Assembly: GCA_035556215.1 (NCBI GenBank)
Contig: DATMFI010000022.1
Span: 1-55,445 of the forward strand
Length of the DNA: 55,445 bases
Direction: 5' to 3'
Source of the DNA: Palsa-892 sp035556215
GTDB lineage: Bacteria; Pseudomonadota; Alphaproteobacteria; Rhizobiales; Xanthobacteraceae
Position numbers and translations under genes: made by a program. The notes beneath the pieces were generated by a model. It saw only the letters and a list, made by a program, of their open reading frames with translations. It searched no databases and had not been told where the DNA came from. This document shows positions 7,863-15,251 of the stretch, piece by piece. Every line of letters begins with the position of its first letter. Position 1 is the first letter of the stretch.

Positions 7863-9375
7863 CGGCGGCGTCCTCCTGCGAAACCGAAGGCAGCGTCAGA
7901 CGGAAGACCGTGCCGCCCTCGGGATTGGCCTCGATCCAGATGCGGCCGCCATGCCCTTCGATGATCGTGCGCGAAATCGAAAGCCCGACGCCCATGCCGT
8001 GCGGCTTGGTCGTGAAGAACGGCTGGAACAGCTGCCGGGCAATGTCCGGCGCGATGCCGCAACCGGTGTCGGCGACGCTGATCTCCACCATGCCGTTCTC
8101 GGATTGCGCCGTGCTGAGCGTAAGCTCGCGGCGCGGCGTTTCTTCCATCGCTTCCATGGCGTTCCGCATGAGATTGACGAGAACCTGCTGGATTTGGATG
8201 CGATCGGCAAGCGTGAAATCGGAGCGTGCCTTGAAATTGAAGCGAACGCGAATCGCGCGCTCGCGCGCGCCGACGAGTGCCAGCGCGCCGGCTTCCTCGA
8301 CCATTTTCGAAATGCTCTCGACGCGCTTTTCGTTCTCGCCATGAGCGACGAATTCACGCAAGCGGCGGATGATCTGGCCGGCGCGGAGGGATTGTTCGGC
8401 CGCCTTGCTTACCGCTTGCCGCACCTGGATAGCCTGTTCGTCTGCCGTGCCGGCAAGGAGCCGCTGCGAGCCGCGCATGTAATTGGTGATGGCGGAGAGC
8501 GGCTGGTTGAGTTCGTGCGCGAGCGTTGAGGCCATTTCGCCCATCGCGGTCAGCCGCGAAATCTGCACGAGCTCGGACTGCAATTCCTGCAGCCGCGCTT
8601 CGGTCTTTTGCCGTTCGGTCAGATCGCGGATGAAGCCGGTAAAAAAACGCCGCTCGCCGGATTTCATCTCGCCGACGGCAAGCTCCATCGGGAAGGTCGA
8701 GCCGTCCTTGCGCTCGCCGACGACGACGCGGCCGATGCCAATGATGTGCCGCTCGCCCGTTCGCAAGTAGCGCTCAAGATAACTATCGTGATCCTCGCGA
8801 TAGGGCGAGGGCATCAGGATCTTGACATTCCGCCCGATGACCTCGTCCGCGGTATAGCCGAACAGCCGCTCCGCCGCCGGACTGAACGAGTGGATGGTGC
8901 CTTTGGTGTCGATCACCACCATCGCATCCTGCACGGTGTCGAGGATCGATTGCAGGTGTGCTTCGCGGATGCGCAGGTCTTCGGTGGTCGCGGCGGCTTT
9001 CTGGCGCGCGCGTTTCAGACTCTCGCCGACAACCGACATACCGATGCCGACCGCGGCGAAGGCGATGAGCGCGATAGTCTCCTGCGGCGAGAACAACGGA
9101 AACTTCGCATAGGGCATCATGAAGCCGAGGCTCAGCATCGTCGCGACGAGGCCGGGGCCGATGCCGCCGAAGGTCGCGAGCAGCAGGATTGCCGGCGCGA
9201 AAAAGAGATAGGGCGTTTCCTGGCCGATCAGCGAGGCGAGGGCGAGCTGCGCGACTTCCGCCGCCGAGACGAAGGCGACGGCCAAGAGATAGCCGCGCAA
9301 AGAATGCAGGGAAAACGCCCCCCGGCCGGGTGCGTCAGGCTTCATGGGGAGAGGCGGCGGGGAGCGATTAAGCAA
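7852..9375 (-). CDS. fixL: Oxygen-sensing heme PAS histidine kinase FixL
   Basis: 507-residue sensor kinase from a TTG start; ATG 9345 gives 497 residues and neither has a convincing ribosome site. The N-terminus has four hydrophobic helices (about 28-118), so it is membrane-anchored. A PAS domain (about 135-255) holds the heme-type motif PYREDHDSYL with His196 and Arg216 in IIGIGR. Their 20-residue spacing equals the heme His and oxygen-sensing Arg of Bradyrhizobium FixL. The kinase core has the H-box TAMGEMASTLAHELNQPL (His287), an N-box NAMEAM, and G-boxes DTGCGIAP and GMGVGLSIS. Oxygen binding to the heme switches the kinase off. It is the first gene of a fixLJ operon, divergent from fixK. 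Confidence 0.96.
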   Translation of the reverse strand: MLNRSPPPLPMKPDAPGRGAFSLHSLRGYLLAVAFVSAAEVAQLALASLIGQETPYLFFAPAILLLATFGGIGPGLVATMLSLGFMMPYAKFPLFSPQETIALIAFAAVGIGMSVVGESLKRARQKAAATTEDLRIREAHLQSILDTVQDAMVVIDTKGTIHSFSPAAERLFGYTADEVIGRNVKILMPSPYREDHDSYLERYLRTGERHIIGIGRVVVGERKDGSTFPMELAVGEMKSGERRFFTGFIRDLTERQKTEARLQELQSELVQISRLTAMGEMASTLAHELNQPLSAITNYMRGSQRLLAGTADEQAIQVRQAVSKAAEQSLRAGQIIRRLREFVAHGENEKRVESISKMVEEAGALALVGARERAIRVRFNFKARSDFTLADRIQIQQVLVNLMRNAMEAMEETPRRELTLSTAQSENGMVEISVADTGCGIAPDIARQLFQPFFTTKPHGMGVGLSISRTIIEGHGGRIWIEANPEGGTVFRLTLPSVSQEDAADAG

Positions 9376-9420
9376 CTGAAATCCATCATATTTCCTAGCA
9401 CGCCAGCCGGCGCGCTGTGA

Positions 9421-9440
9421 CCTAAGGAATTTCCCTTAGG
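9421..9440. promoter_or_regulatory. Putative FixJ binding site upstream of fixK
   Basis: CCTAAGGAATTTCCCTTAGG is an inverted repeat (CCTAAGG/CCTTAGG arms around AATTTC). It contains TAAGGAATTTCCCTTA, one base off the FixJ consensus TAAGTAATTTCCCTTA as I recall it for Sinorhizobium. It lies 66 bases upstream of the fixK ATG and 46 bases from the fixL TTG, so it could serve fixK activation and fixL autoregulation. Confidence 0.6.
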
Positions 9441-9505
9441 GAGATGATCTGAATTTCGGGCAAATCCGCCGGGCGGTAAAGCGGCCTAACGAAGGAGAAC
9501 CCGCC

Positions 9506-10213
9506 ATGTTTGCCGCCGCCGAGCCGAGACTATCGAACAAATTGCCGAAGCCGTCTTTGGTGCGCGAATGCCGTGCTCGCCCTGCGATGCAGGGGCGTTA
9601 CGGCAGGCTCGCTGCTGCTTTTGAAACAATCGGCTGCACGGTGAACTTTCCGCGCAATGGCGAAATCTATGGCGAGGGTGAAACCGCCCGTTCGTTCTAC
9701 AAGGTCGTGAGCGGCGCGGTTCGCACCTACAAGCTGCTCGACGACGGCCGCCGCCAGATCAGCGGCTTTCATCTGCCGGGCGATATTTTCGGCCTTGGCG
9801 CGGGTGCGCAGTATCAGTTTTCCGCCGAAGCGGTTGCCGCGACGACAGTGGTCGCCGTCGACCGCGGCACGCTCGCCAAGCTCGCCGTTCGCGACAGCGA
9901 GCTTGCGAGCGAGTTGTGGACGCTGACCGCGGAGGAGCTTGATCATTTGCGCGGCCTGATGACGACACTCGGCCGTAAAAATGCGCACGAGCGCCTCGCC
10001 GCGTTTCTGGTGGAGATGACCAGGCGGATCGGCGCCAACGGCGCGATCGAGCTGCCGATGTCGCGGCAGGATATTGCCGACTATCTCGGCCTCACCATCG
10101 AGACGGTGTCGCGGACCTTTACGCAACTCGAGGCCGATGCTGTGATCGAACTGCCATCTTGCCGGCACGTCGTGTTGAAGAACGGCGGCGCGCTGAATCG
10201 GCTGAATGGCTGA
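9506..10213 (+). CDS. fixK: Crp/Fnr-family regulator FixK
   Basis: 235-residue CRP/FNR-type regulator. The cyclic-nucleotide-binding-like fold spans about residues 45-150 (FPRNGEIYGEGE...GRRQISGFHLPGDIFGL). A winged HTH spans about 165-230, with recognition region MSRQDIADYLGLTIETVSRTF typical of FNR/FixK specificity (E-x-x-S-R). It lacks the N-terminal cysteine quartet that holds the Fe-S cluster in Fnr, so it is FixK-like rather than a direct oxygen sensor. ATG 9506 has GAAGGAG about 8 bases upstream. It is divergent from fixLJ and preceded by a FixJ-like repeat, the arrangement of the FixLJ-FixK2 cascade. It is the likely activator at the four TTG(A/C)-N6-(T/G)CAA boxes. Confidence 0.93.
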   Translation: MFAAAEPRLSNKLPKPSLVRECRARPAMQGRYGRLAAAFETIGCTVNFPRNGEIYGEGETARSFYKVVSGAVRTYKLLDDGRRQISGFHLPGDIFGLGAGAQYQFSAEAVAATTVVAVDRGTLAKLAVRDSELASELWTLTAEELDHLRGLMTTLGRKNAHERLAAFLVEMTRRIGANGAIELPMSRQDIADYLGLTIETVSRTFTQLEADAVIELPSCRHVVLKNGGALNRLNG

Positions 10214-10226
10214 CCGGGAGGCGAGG

Positions 10227-10640
10227 ATGTCCGCGGCCAGCGAGCTTGAACGGAAAACCGTATTCCATCTGCCGGAAAATTTCCGCCGCATCTGCCTCGA
10301 ACGCATTGATGCGGCGAGCCGGCCGCGCGGCAAGCCGGGCGAAGGCTACATTTTGTGGGCGCCGCTCGACGAAAAGTCCGCGATCGAAACCAAAGCCTGG
10401 CTCGATTACGCCGATTACTTTCGGCTGGTGAAATATTCGCCGGGCGAAGCCAACGAGATCGGGCATCTGATGCCGCGAAGCGATGGCAGCTGGACCTTGC
10501 ACTACGATATTGCCGGCCCCGATGAAGATTCGCCCGATTTCCGGCTCGAGGCCGCTCGCTTCACGCCCGGCGCGCTGGTTTCGATCAGCGAAGCCAACAA
10601 GCGCCGCATTTATTGCGTGCGCGGCATCAAGCCTTACTGA
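10227..10640 (+). CDS. Unknown 137-residue protein downstream of fixK
   Basis: Soluble-looking protein of 137 residues with no signal peptide or membrane helix. I do not recognise a family. Features are a central WAPLDEKSAIETKAWLDYADYF stretch, several aromatic residues, 'DGSWTLHYDIAGPDEDSPDF', and a basic C-terminus ending RIYCVRGIKPY. Start 10227 is chosen for the GGGAGGCGAGG just before the ATG; an ATG at 10206 would overlap fixK. It follows the fixK stop by 13 bases and is probably co-transcribed with it. It converges with ccoS (10 bases apart). A role linked to the FixK response or to oxidase maturation is only a guess from position. Confidence 0.75.
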   Translation: MSAASELERKTVFHLPENFRRICLERIDAASRPRGKPGEGYILWAPLDEKSAIETKAWLDYADYFRLVKYSPGEANEIGHLMPRSDGSWTLHYDIAGPDEDSPDFRLEAARFTPGALVSISEANKRRIYCVRGIKPY

Positions 10641-10650
10641 AGCCTCGAGG

Positions 10651-10827
10651 TCACTTGGGTTGCGGCCGTTTTGACGGCAGCGGCTTGTCTTCGTCGTCGA
10701 GCAGGATGCGTTCGGCCGCGCCGTCGAGGTCGTCGTATTGGCCGCTTCGCAGCGACCACATGAACGCCATAAGGCCGATCAACCCGAGAATGAGCGCGAT
10801 CGGCACAAGATAAAGAAAATCGTTCAT
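10651..10827 (-). CDS. ccoS: cbb3 oxidase maturation protein CcoS/FixS
   Basis: 58-residue protein starting MNDFLYLVPIALILGLIGL, with one N-terminal membrane helix (about 4-25) followed by an acidic tail: WSLRSGQYDDLDGAAERILLDDEDKP. The 'W..RSGQ.DDL.....RIL.DDE' pattern is the CcoS/FixS hallmark. CcoS is needed to load heme and copper into the cbb3 oxidase catalytic subunit. Its ATG overlaps the ccoI stop (ATGA), so it is translationally coupled and last in the leftward run that starts at ccoN. Confidence 0.93.
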   Translation of the reverse strand: MNDFLYLVPIALILGLIGLMAFMWSLRSGQYDDLDGAAERILLDDEDKPLPSKRPQPK

Positions 10828-13106
10828 CGTGTTGCCTCCGCGAATTCTTCCGGGAAATCCCGCAAAGCAGAAACACCCGTCACAGGGCGAGGTTCCCCGC
10901 GCTTTGGCGCCCGTATGCGGCCGAGCCGCAATGCATTGCCGACCACGATCAGAGACGATCCCGACATGGCGATCGCCGCGACGAGCGGCGTGACGCCGCC
11001 CATGACGGCAAGCGGCACCGCGATCAGATTATAGCCGATAGCAAGCGTGAGATTCTGCCGCACCAGCGCGCGTGCGCGGCGCGCGACTTCGATGGCCTGC
11101 GGCACGGCCAGAAGGCTCTCGCGCAAGAAGACGAGATCCGCGGCGTTGCGGTTGATGTCGGCGGCGCTGGCCGGCGCCATCGAGACGTGAGCTGCAATGA
11201 GGGCCGGTGCATCGTTGAGGCCATCGCCGACCATCAGCGCCCGGTGACCCGCAGCGGCAATCGCCGCGACATGCGCGGTTTTTCCGCCCGGCGAGACATG
11301 CGCGACATGCGGCAGGCCGAGTTGCGCGGCGAGGGCTTCTACAGGCGCAGCGCGATCGCCCGAAAGCACTTCGAGCGCAAGACCGTCTGCTTTCAGGGCC
11401 GAAATGGCGGCAGCGGTATCGGGGCGCAATTCGTCGTCAAAATCGAACGAAGCCAGCAGATGCCCGTCACAGGCGAGCATAACCCGCGCCGCGTCCGTCT
11501 CGTTGCGCATTGCGCCGGGCGCCGCCCATTCAGGGCGGCCGAGGCGATAGCGGCTGCCGCCGATCTCCGCCTCAAGGCCTGCGCCTGCGTGCTCGGAAAC
11601 ACTCGCGATCTCGAATTGGCCGGCCGTTACTTTTCCTGCCGCTGTTAGCGCGCGCGAATAAGGATGGCGCGAATGCGCGGCGATCGCGGCGGCAAGCGCC
11701 AGCATTTCGCCGCTGCCGGAATGTGAAGCAAGTTTCGGCTCGCCTATCGTCAGTGTGCCGGTCTTGTCGAAGACGACCGTGTCGATCTCGGCAAGCCGCT
11801 CGAGCGCGCCGCCGTCCTTGACCATGATGCCCTGCTCGAACAGCCGCCGCGCGGCGACGATCTGCACCATCGGCACGGCAAGCCCGAGCGCGCAGGGGCA
11901 GGTGATGATGAGAACGGCGATCGCAATGGTGAGCGCGCGATGAAGATCGCCCTCGATCGACATCCAGCCGATGAAGGTAAGAAGTGCGGTGAGGTGCACG
12001 ACCGGCGCATAGAGCCGCGATGCGCGGTCGGCGATCCGGCGATAGACCGAACGCCCGGATTCGGCGGCTTCCATCATCCGTACCATTTCGGCGAGGAACG
12101 AATCCTTCGCCGCGGCTTTCGCCACGATCGTCAGCGGCCCGGTGAGATTGAGCGTGCCGGCCTGCAGTGTCGTGCCTTCCTCCGCGGGTTGCGGCAGGCT
12201 TTCGCCCGACACCAGCGAACAGTCGAGTTCCGAGCGGCCTTTCAGAACCAGCGCATCGACCGGCACGCGCTCACCCGCCGCGAGCAGAATTGTCATGCCG
12301 GTTTCGATCTTCTCGACCGGCAGGTAATCCTGCGTGCCGTCCGGCTTGGCGACGAGCGCGCCGCGCGCGGCAAGATTGGCAAGGCCCCGGACGGCGGTGC
12401 GCGCCCGCTCGCGCATGACATGATCGAGCGTGCGGCCGATCAGCAGAAAGAAGAGAAGAGTGATCGAGGCATCGAAATAGGCGTGCTGGCCGTGATGAAT
12501 TGTCTCGTAGAGGCTGAGGCCGAAGGCGAGCAGGACGCCGATCGAAATCGGCACGTCCATGTTGGTCTGGCCGTGGCGCAGCGCCTGCCATGCGGAACGA
12601 AAGAAAATCCGGCCCGAATAGGCAAGCGCCGGAAAGGCGATCAGCGCCGACAGCCAATGGAAAAGGTCGCGCGTCGCGGGCTCGGCACCCGACCAGACCG
12701 AAACCGAAAGCAGCATGATGTTACTGGCCGCAAAACCGGCGACGGCGAGCGCCCGCACGAGTTCGGTTTGAGTCTTGTCCTTGCCGTCGCTCGCGGTGTC
12801 ATAAAGATGTGCGCCGTAGCCGATCTCGTTGAGCGCTTCGATGAACGGCGGCGGTGTCGTGGCGGCGTGCCAGCGGATGCTGACACGCTTGGTCGAAAGA
12901 TTGACACGGGCCTGCTCGACGCCCGGAAGTTTCGCGAGCGCTTTCTCGATCTTCTGAATGCAGGCGCCGCAATGGATCGCAGGCACCGAGAGATCGGTCT
13001 GCCGCACGCCTTCCTCGACCGTGCGGCTCGCAAGCATGATTTCGTCGTTGAGCGCGCGCAGGGCAACGGCGTTCGGAAACTCCGCACCGGAAACACAACA
13101 ACTCAT
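10824..13106 (-). CDS. ccoI: Copper-transporting P-type ATPase CcoI/FixI
   Basis: 760-residue P1B-type ATPase. It has an N-terminal metal-binding domain with CGAC at about residues 46-49, eight predicted membrane helices, the ion-binding CPC motif in ITCPCALG (about 400-405), the phosphorylation motif DKTGT (about 445), the HP motif in SRHPYSRAL and the hinge GDGLNDAP (about 627). A cysteine pair (residues 3-4) also lies at the very N-terminus. CcoI exports copper into the periplasm for assembly of the cbb3 oxidase Cu-B site. GAGAGG precedes the start. It is followed by ccoS and preceded by a DUF2189 gene. The position beside ccoNOQP and ccoS supports FixI rather than a general copper-detoxifying CopA. 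Confidence 0.94.
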   Translation of the reverse strand: MSCCVSGAEFPNAVALRALNDEIMLASRTVEEGVRQTDLSVPAIHCGACIQKIEKALAKLPGVEQARVNLSTKRVSIRWHAATTPPPFIEALNEIGYGAHLYDTASDGKDKTQTELVRALAVAGFAASNIMLLSVSVWSGAEPATRDLFHWLSALIAFPALAYSGRIFFRSAWQALRHGQTNMDVPISIGVLLAFGLSLYETIHHGQHAYFDASITLLFFLLIGRTLDHVMRERARTAVRGLANLAARGALVAKPDGTQDYLPVEKIETGMTILLAAGERVPVDALVLKGRSELDCSLVSGESLPQPAEEGTTLQAGTLNLTGPLTIVAKAAAKDSFLAEMVRMMEAAESGRSVYRRIADRASRLYAPVVHLTALLTFIGWMSIEGDLHRALTIAIAVLIITCPCALGLAVPMVQIVAARRLFEQGIMVKDGGALERLAEIDTVVFDKTGTLTIGEPKLASHSGSGEMLALAAAIAAHSRHPYSRALTAAGKVTAGQFEIASVSEHAGAGLEAEIGGSRYRLGRPEWAAPGAMRNETDAARVMLACDGHLLASFDFDDELRPDTAAAISALKADGLALEVLSGDRAAPVEALAAQLGLPHVAHVSPGGKTAHVAAIAAAGHRALMVGDGLNDAPALIAAHVSMAPASAADINRNAADLVFLRESLLAVPQAIEVARRARALVRQNLTLAIGYNLIAVPLAVMGGVTPLVAAIAMSGSSLIVVGNALRLGRIRAPKRGEPRPVTGVSALRDFPEEFAEATR

Positions 13107-13119
13107 CGAACGCCTCTCT

Positions 13120-13139
13120 TTCCACCGCGCTCGGTGGAA
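13120..13139. other. Intercistronic hairpin before ccoI
   Basis: TTCCACCG and CGGTGGAA form a perfect 8-bp stem with a 4-base loop in the 60-base gap between the DUF2189 gene and ccoI. With no T-run after it, it more likely modulates mRNA stability than ends transcription. Confidence 0.4.
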
Positions 13140-13166
13140 CGCGAGCCTCGGAAAATGAACCGGGGC

Positions 13167-13952
13167 TCAGGGCCGCATCGCGCGGTAAGCGTGCCAGGTG
13201 CCGTGACCGAGCAGCGGATAGACAACGATCATGCCGATCAGCCCGGTCATCAACGAAAACAGAAACAGCGCGAGCACGATGGCCGCCCACACCAGCATCA
13301 CCCGCAGGTTGTTCCAGACGAGGGCCATGCTCGAGCCCATGGCGGTGAGCGCGTCGATCTTTTCGTCGAGCAGCATCGGGATCGAGAACGCGCTGATTGC
13401 GAACGAGAAGGCCGCGAACAATCCGCCGACGGCGCTGCCGACGACGAGCATCGCCCAGCCTTCCGGCGTCGTGAACAGCATCGGCGCGATGTGATCGAGG
13501 CCGGGGAAAGGCCGCAGGCCGAAGAACAGCGCATAGATAATGACGGCGGCGCGCATCCACAAAAGCATCAGGAGGCAAAGGAGCACGCCCGTGAACAAAA
13601 GCTGTCCGCCGGATTTTGGTCTCACCGCGATCATGCGGGCAAGGCTTGTCCGTTTGCCTTGAGCGATCAGTCGGCTCTTCTCATAAAGGCCGATGGCGAG
13701 CAGCGGTCCCACCACCATGAAGCCGGCAAGCGCCGGAAACAGGAAGTAATCCCAGCCGAAGGCGAATAGCCCGCCGATGATGCCGGCGGAGATGAAGAAG
13801 ATCAGCAGCCCATAGCTGAGGCTCGCCGAAGAATTGACCGAAAGATCGTGGAAGCCCGCCTTCAGCCAGCCGAAAGCGGCGAGGGGCGCGAGCTTGCGGT
13901 GCCACTTCTTGTCGCGGGGGAGCGGCGGAACGAGTGCGGGAATAACGGTCAT
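13167..13952 (-). CDS. DUF2189 membrane protein
   Basis: 261-residue integral membrane protein with about six hydrophobic segments (roughly 45-65, 68-88, 118-140, 150-175, 185-205, 215-240). It matches the DUF2189 pattern: 'WLKAGFHDL' then 'SYGLLIFFISAGIIGGLF', 'FMVVGPLLAIGLYEKSR' and the C-terminal 'YPLLGHGTWHAYRAM'. The family is often found beside cytochrome oxidase genes, but its role is not established. Here it lies between the ccoNOQP block and ccoI-ccoS in the same orientation, in the place where fixG and fixH would be expected. A link to cbb3 oxidase assembly or membrane function is an inference from position. Confidence 0.85.
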   Translation of the reverse strand: MTVIPALVPPLPRDKKWHRKLAPLAAFGWLKAGFHDLSVNSSASLSYGLLIFFISAGIIGGLFAFGWDYFLFPALAGFMVVGPLLAIGLYEKSRLIAQGKRTSLARMIAVRPKSGGQLLFTGVLLCLLMLLWMRAAVIIYALFFGLRPFPGLDHIAPMLFTTPEGWAMLVVGSAVGGLFAAFSFAISAFSIPMLLDEKIDALTAMGSSMALVWNNLRVMLVWAAIVLALFLFSLMTGLIGMIVVYPLLGHGTWHAYRAMRP

Positions 13953-13970
13953 CGTTGGCCTCGCCAGATC

Positions 13971-13992
13971 ATTGTAGTGTCATTGTAGTGTC
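13971..13992. repeat. 11-bp tandem duplication
   Basis: ATTGTAGTGTC is repeated twice head to tail, overlapping the stop codon of the 71-residue protein gene and filling part of the gap before the DUF2189 gene. It looks like a small replication-slippage duplication. Confidence 0.6.
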
Positions 13993-14206
13993 ACTGCGGT
14001 TTGCATGACGATTTGGCGGCGCGGAATTGCGCGGCTGCGTTCGGGCTGTCGCCCGAGCGCAGATGCGCGACGCAATCCGGCTGCGACGTCATCGCGACAT
14101 AAACGAGGTGCGCATTGGCGGCGAAGAGCAGCGCGAGTCCCGCGCCGATCGAAAGCCACAACAAGGTGCGCGATTTCATCGGCTCTACCTTCGCCGCGGT
14201 TCTCAT
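13991..14206 (-). CDS. 71-residue membrane protein of the cbb3 locus
   Basis: Small protein with one membrane helix (about residues 14-36, LLWLSIGAGLALLFAANAHLVYVAM) and a short periplasmic-type tail containing two cysteines (SQPDCVAHL and AKSSC). Its ATG overlaps the ccoP stop (ATGA), so it is translated with the oxidase subunits. I do not know a named family. The helix followed by a short polar tail recalls the start of FixH/CcoH, but the FixH domain proper is missing. It may be a reduced or alternative assembly factor for the oxidase. A start at an internal ATG (14179) is also possible. Confidence 0.75.
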   Translation of the reverse strand: MRTAAKVEPMKSRTLLWLSIGAGLALLFAANAHLVYVAMTSQPDCVAHLRSGDSPNAAAQFRAAKSSCKPQ

Positions 14207-15084
14207 GGCTTCTTGCTCCGCAGATCGACGAGGTAAAGCGCCAGGATCTTGCGGTCGAGCGCCGAGAGGCGGCCCTCCCAGGTCGGCATGTGGCCTTTAC
14301 GGCCATCCCACAGCGTATCGTAGATCGCGGCGAGATTCCCGCCGTAGATCCAATAGGGATCGGTGAGGTTGGGGGCGCCGGTCTCGATCTGGCCCTTGGC
14401 ATCCTCGCCATGACACGAAGCGCAGCTTGCCGCGAAGACCTTGTGGCCCTCGTCGAAGGCCGCTGTGCCGAGCTTCTGCCGCGCCGCCGGATCGGAAAGC
14501 GCCTGCACATAGCGCGCGACCTTCTCGATTTCGGCGCGCGGCAATATCTGGCTGCGGCCGAAGGCCGGCATCTCGGCAATGCGGGTGTCGGGATGCGCCG
14601 AGTTGATGCCGACGCGGATCGTTTCGAAGATCTGCTCGGGCGTGCCGCCATAGAGCCAGGAATCGGTCGTCAGATTCGGATAGCCTTTGCCGCCGGTCGC
14701 CTTCGAGCCGTGGCATACGGCGCAGTTATCGGCAAACAGCGTATGGCCGGTCTGCCGTACGGCCTGCATCAGCTGCGGGTCGGCCTGGATTTGCGCGTAA
14801 CTTTCGCTCTCGATGCGCTTGGTCCAGACGCTGCGCTCCTGCGCCGCGTTCTTGAGGCTCTCGGCGACGATGTTGCGCTGGTCGATGCCGAGCAATCCCT
14901 TGGTGTAGGAGATGCCCGTCGGCCAGGCCGGCATCAGAATCCAGTAGCCGAGCGCGAACAGTGCGGTGGTGATGAGGAAGAACCACACCGGCCGCGGCAC
15001 CGGCGTATTGAGCTCCTTGATGCCGTTCCATTCGTGACCGGTCGTAAGATAACCGGTGTGCGGGTCGCGTTCTTCTACCGCCAT
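14203..15084 (-). CDS. ccoP: cbb3 oxidase diheme subunit CcoP
   Basis: 293-residue subunit III of cbb3 cytochrome c oxidase. An N-terminal 'HEWNGIKELNTPVPRPVWFF' segment leads into the membrane helix (about 30-50), followed by two c-type heme domains with CAVCHG (about residue 125) and CASCHG (about 222). Axial methionines are available in 'AEMPAFG' and 'GHMPTWEG'. It passes electrons from cytochrome c to CcoO/CcoN and is periplasmic. The start overlaps the ccoQ stop by ten bases, and the stop overlaps the following 71-residue gene. Length is typical for the family. Confidence 0.96.
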   Translation of the reverse strand: MAVEERDPHTGYLTTGHEWNGIKELNTPVPRPVWFFLITTALFALGYWILMPAWPTGISYTKGLLGIDQRNIVAESLKNAAQERSVWTKRIESESYAQIQADPQLMQAVRQTGHTLFADNCAVCHGSKATGGKGYPNLTTDSWLYGGTPEQIFETIRVGINSAHPDTRIAEMPAFGRSQILPRAEIEKVARYVQALSDPAARQKLGTAAFDEGHKVFAASCASCHGEDAKGQIETGAPNLTDPYWIYGGNLAAIYDTLWDGRKGHMPTWEGRLSALDRKILALYLVDLRSKKP

Positions 15085-15251
15085 GGCTTGTCGTCCTCGT
15101 CGCGAAGAATGGAATGAGCGGCTTTATCGAAGCGCTTCTTGTTGGACGGCCAGTACGTGTAGATGAGCACGGCCGCAGAAAGCGCCATGAGATAAAACAG
15201 CCCGAAGGATTTCGAGAACCAGACAGTGGTGTCGTGATCGAACATACTCAT
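15075..15251 (-). CDS. ccoQ: cbb3 oxidase small subunit CcoQ/FixQ
   Basis: 58-residue protein with one membrane helix (about 13-34, KSFGLFYLMALSAAVLIYTYWP) and the family tail 'NKKRFDKAAHSILRDEDDKPW'. It is the small stabilising subunit IV of cbb3 oxidase. Its ATG at 15251 overlaps the ccoO stop (ATGA) and its stop runs ten bases into ccoP, giving tightly coupled translation. The pattern is clear despite the small size. Confidence 0.94.
   Translation of the reverse strand: MSMFDHDTTVWFSKSFGLFYLMALSAAVLIYTYWPSNKKRFDKAAHSILRDEDDKPWR

Noticed and set aside
11940..13769. A 609-codon open frame opposite ccoI and the DUF2189 gene
   Set aside because: It is antisense to two clear genes, has the Arg/His/Asp/Gly bias of a GC-rich shadow frame and shows no domain.
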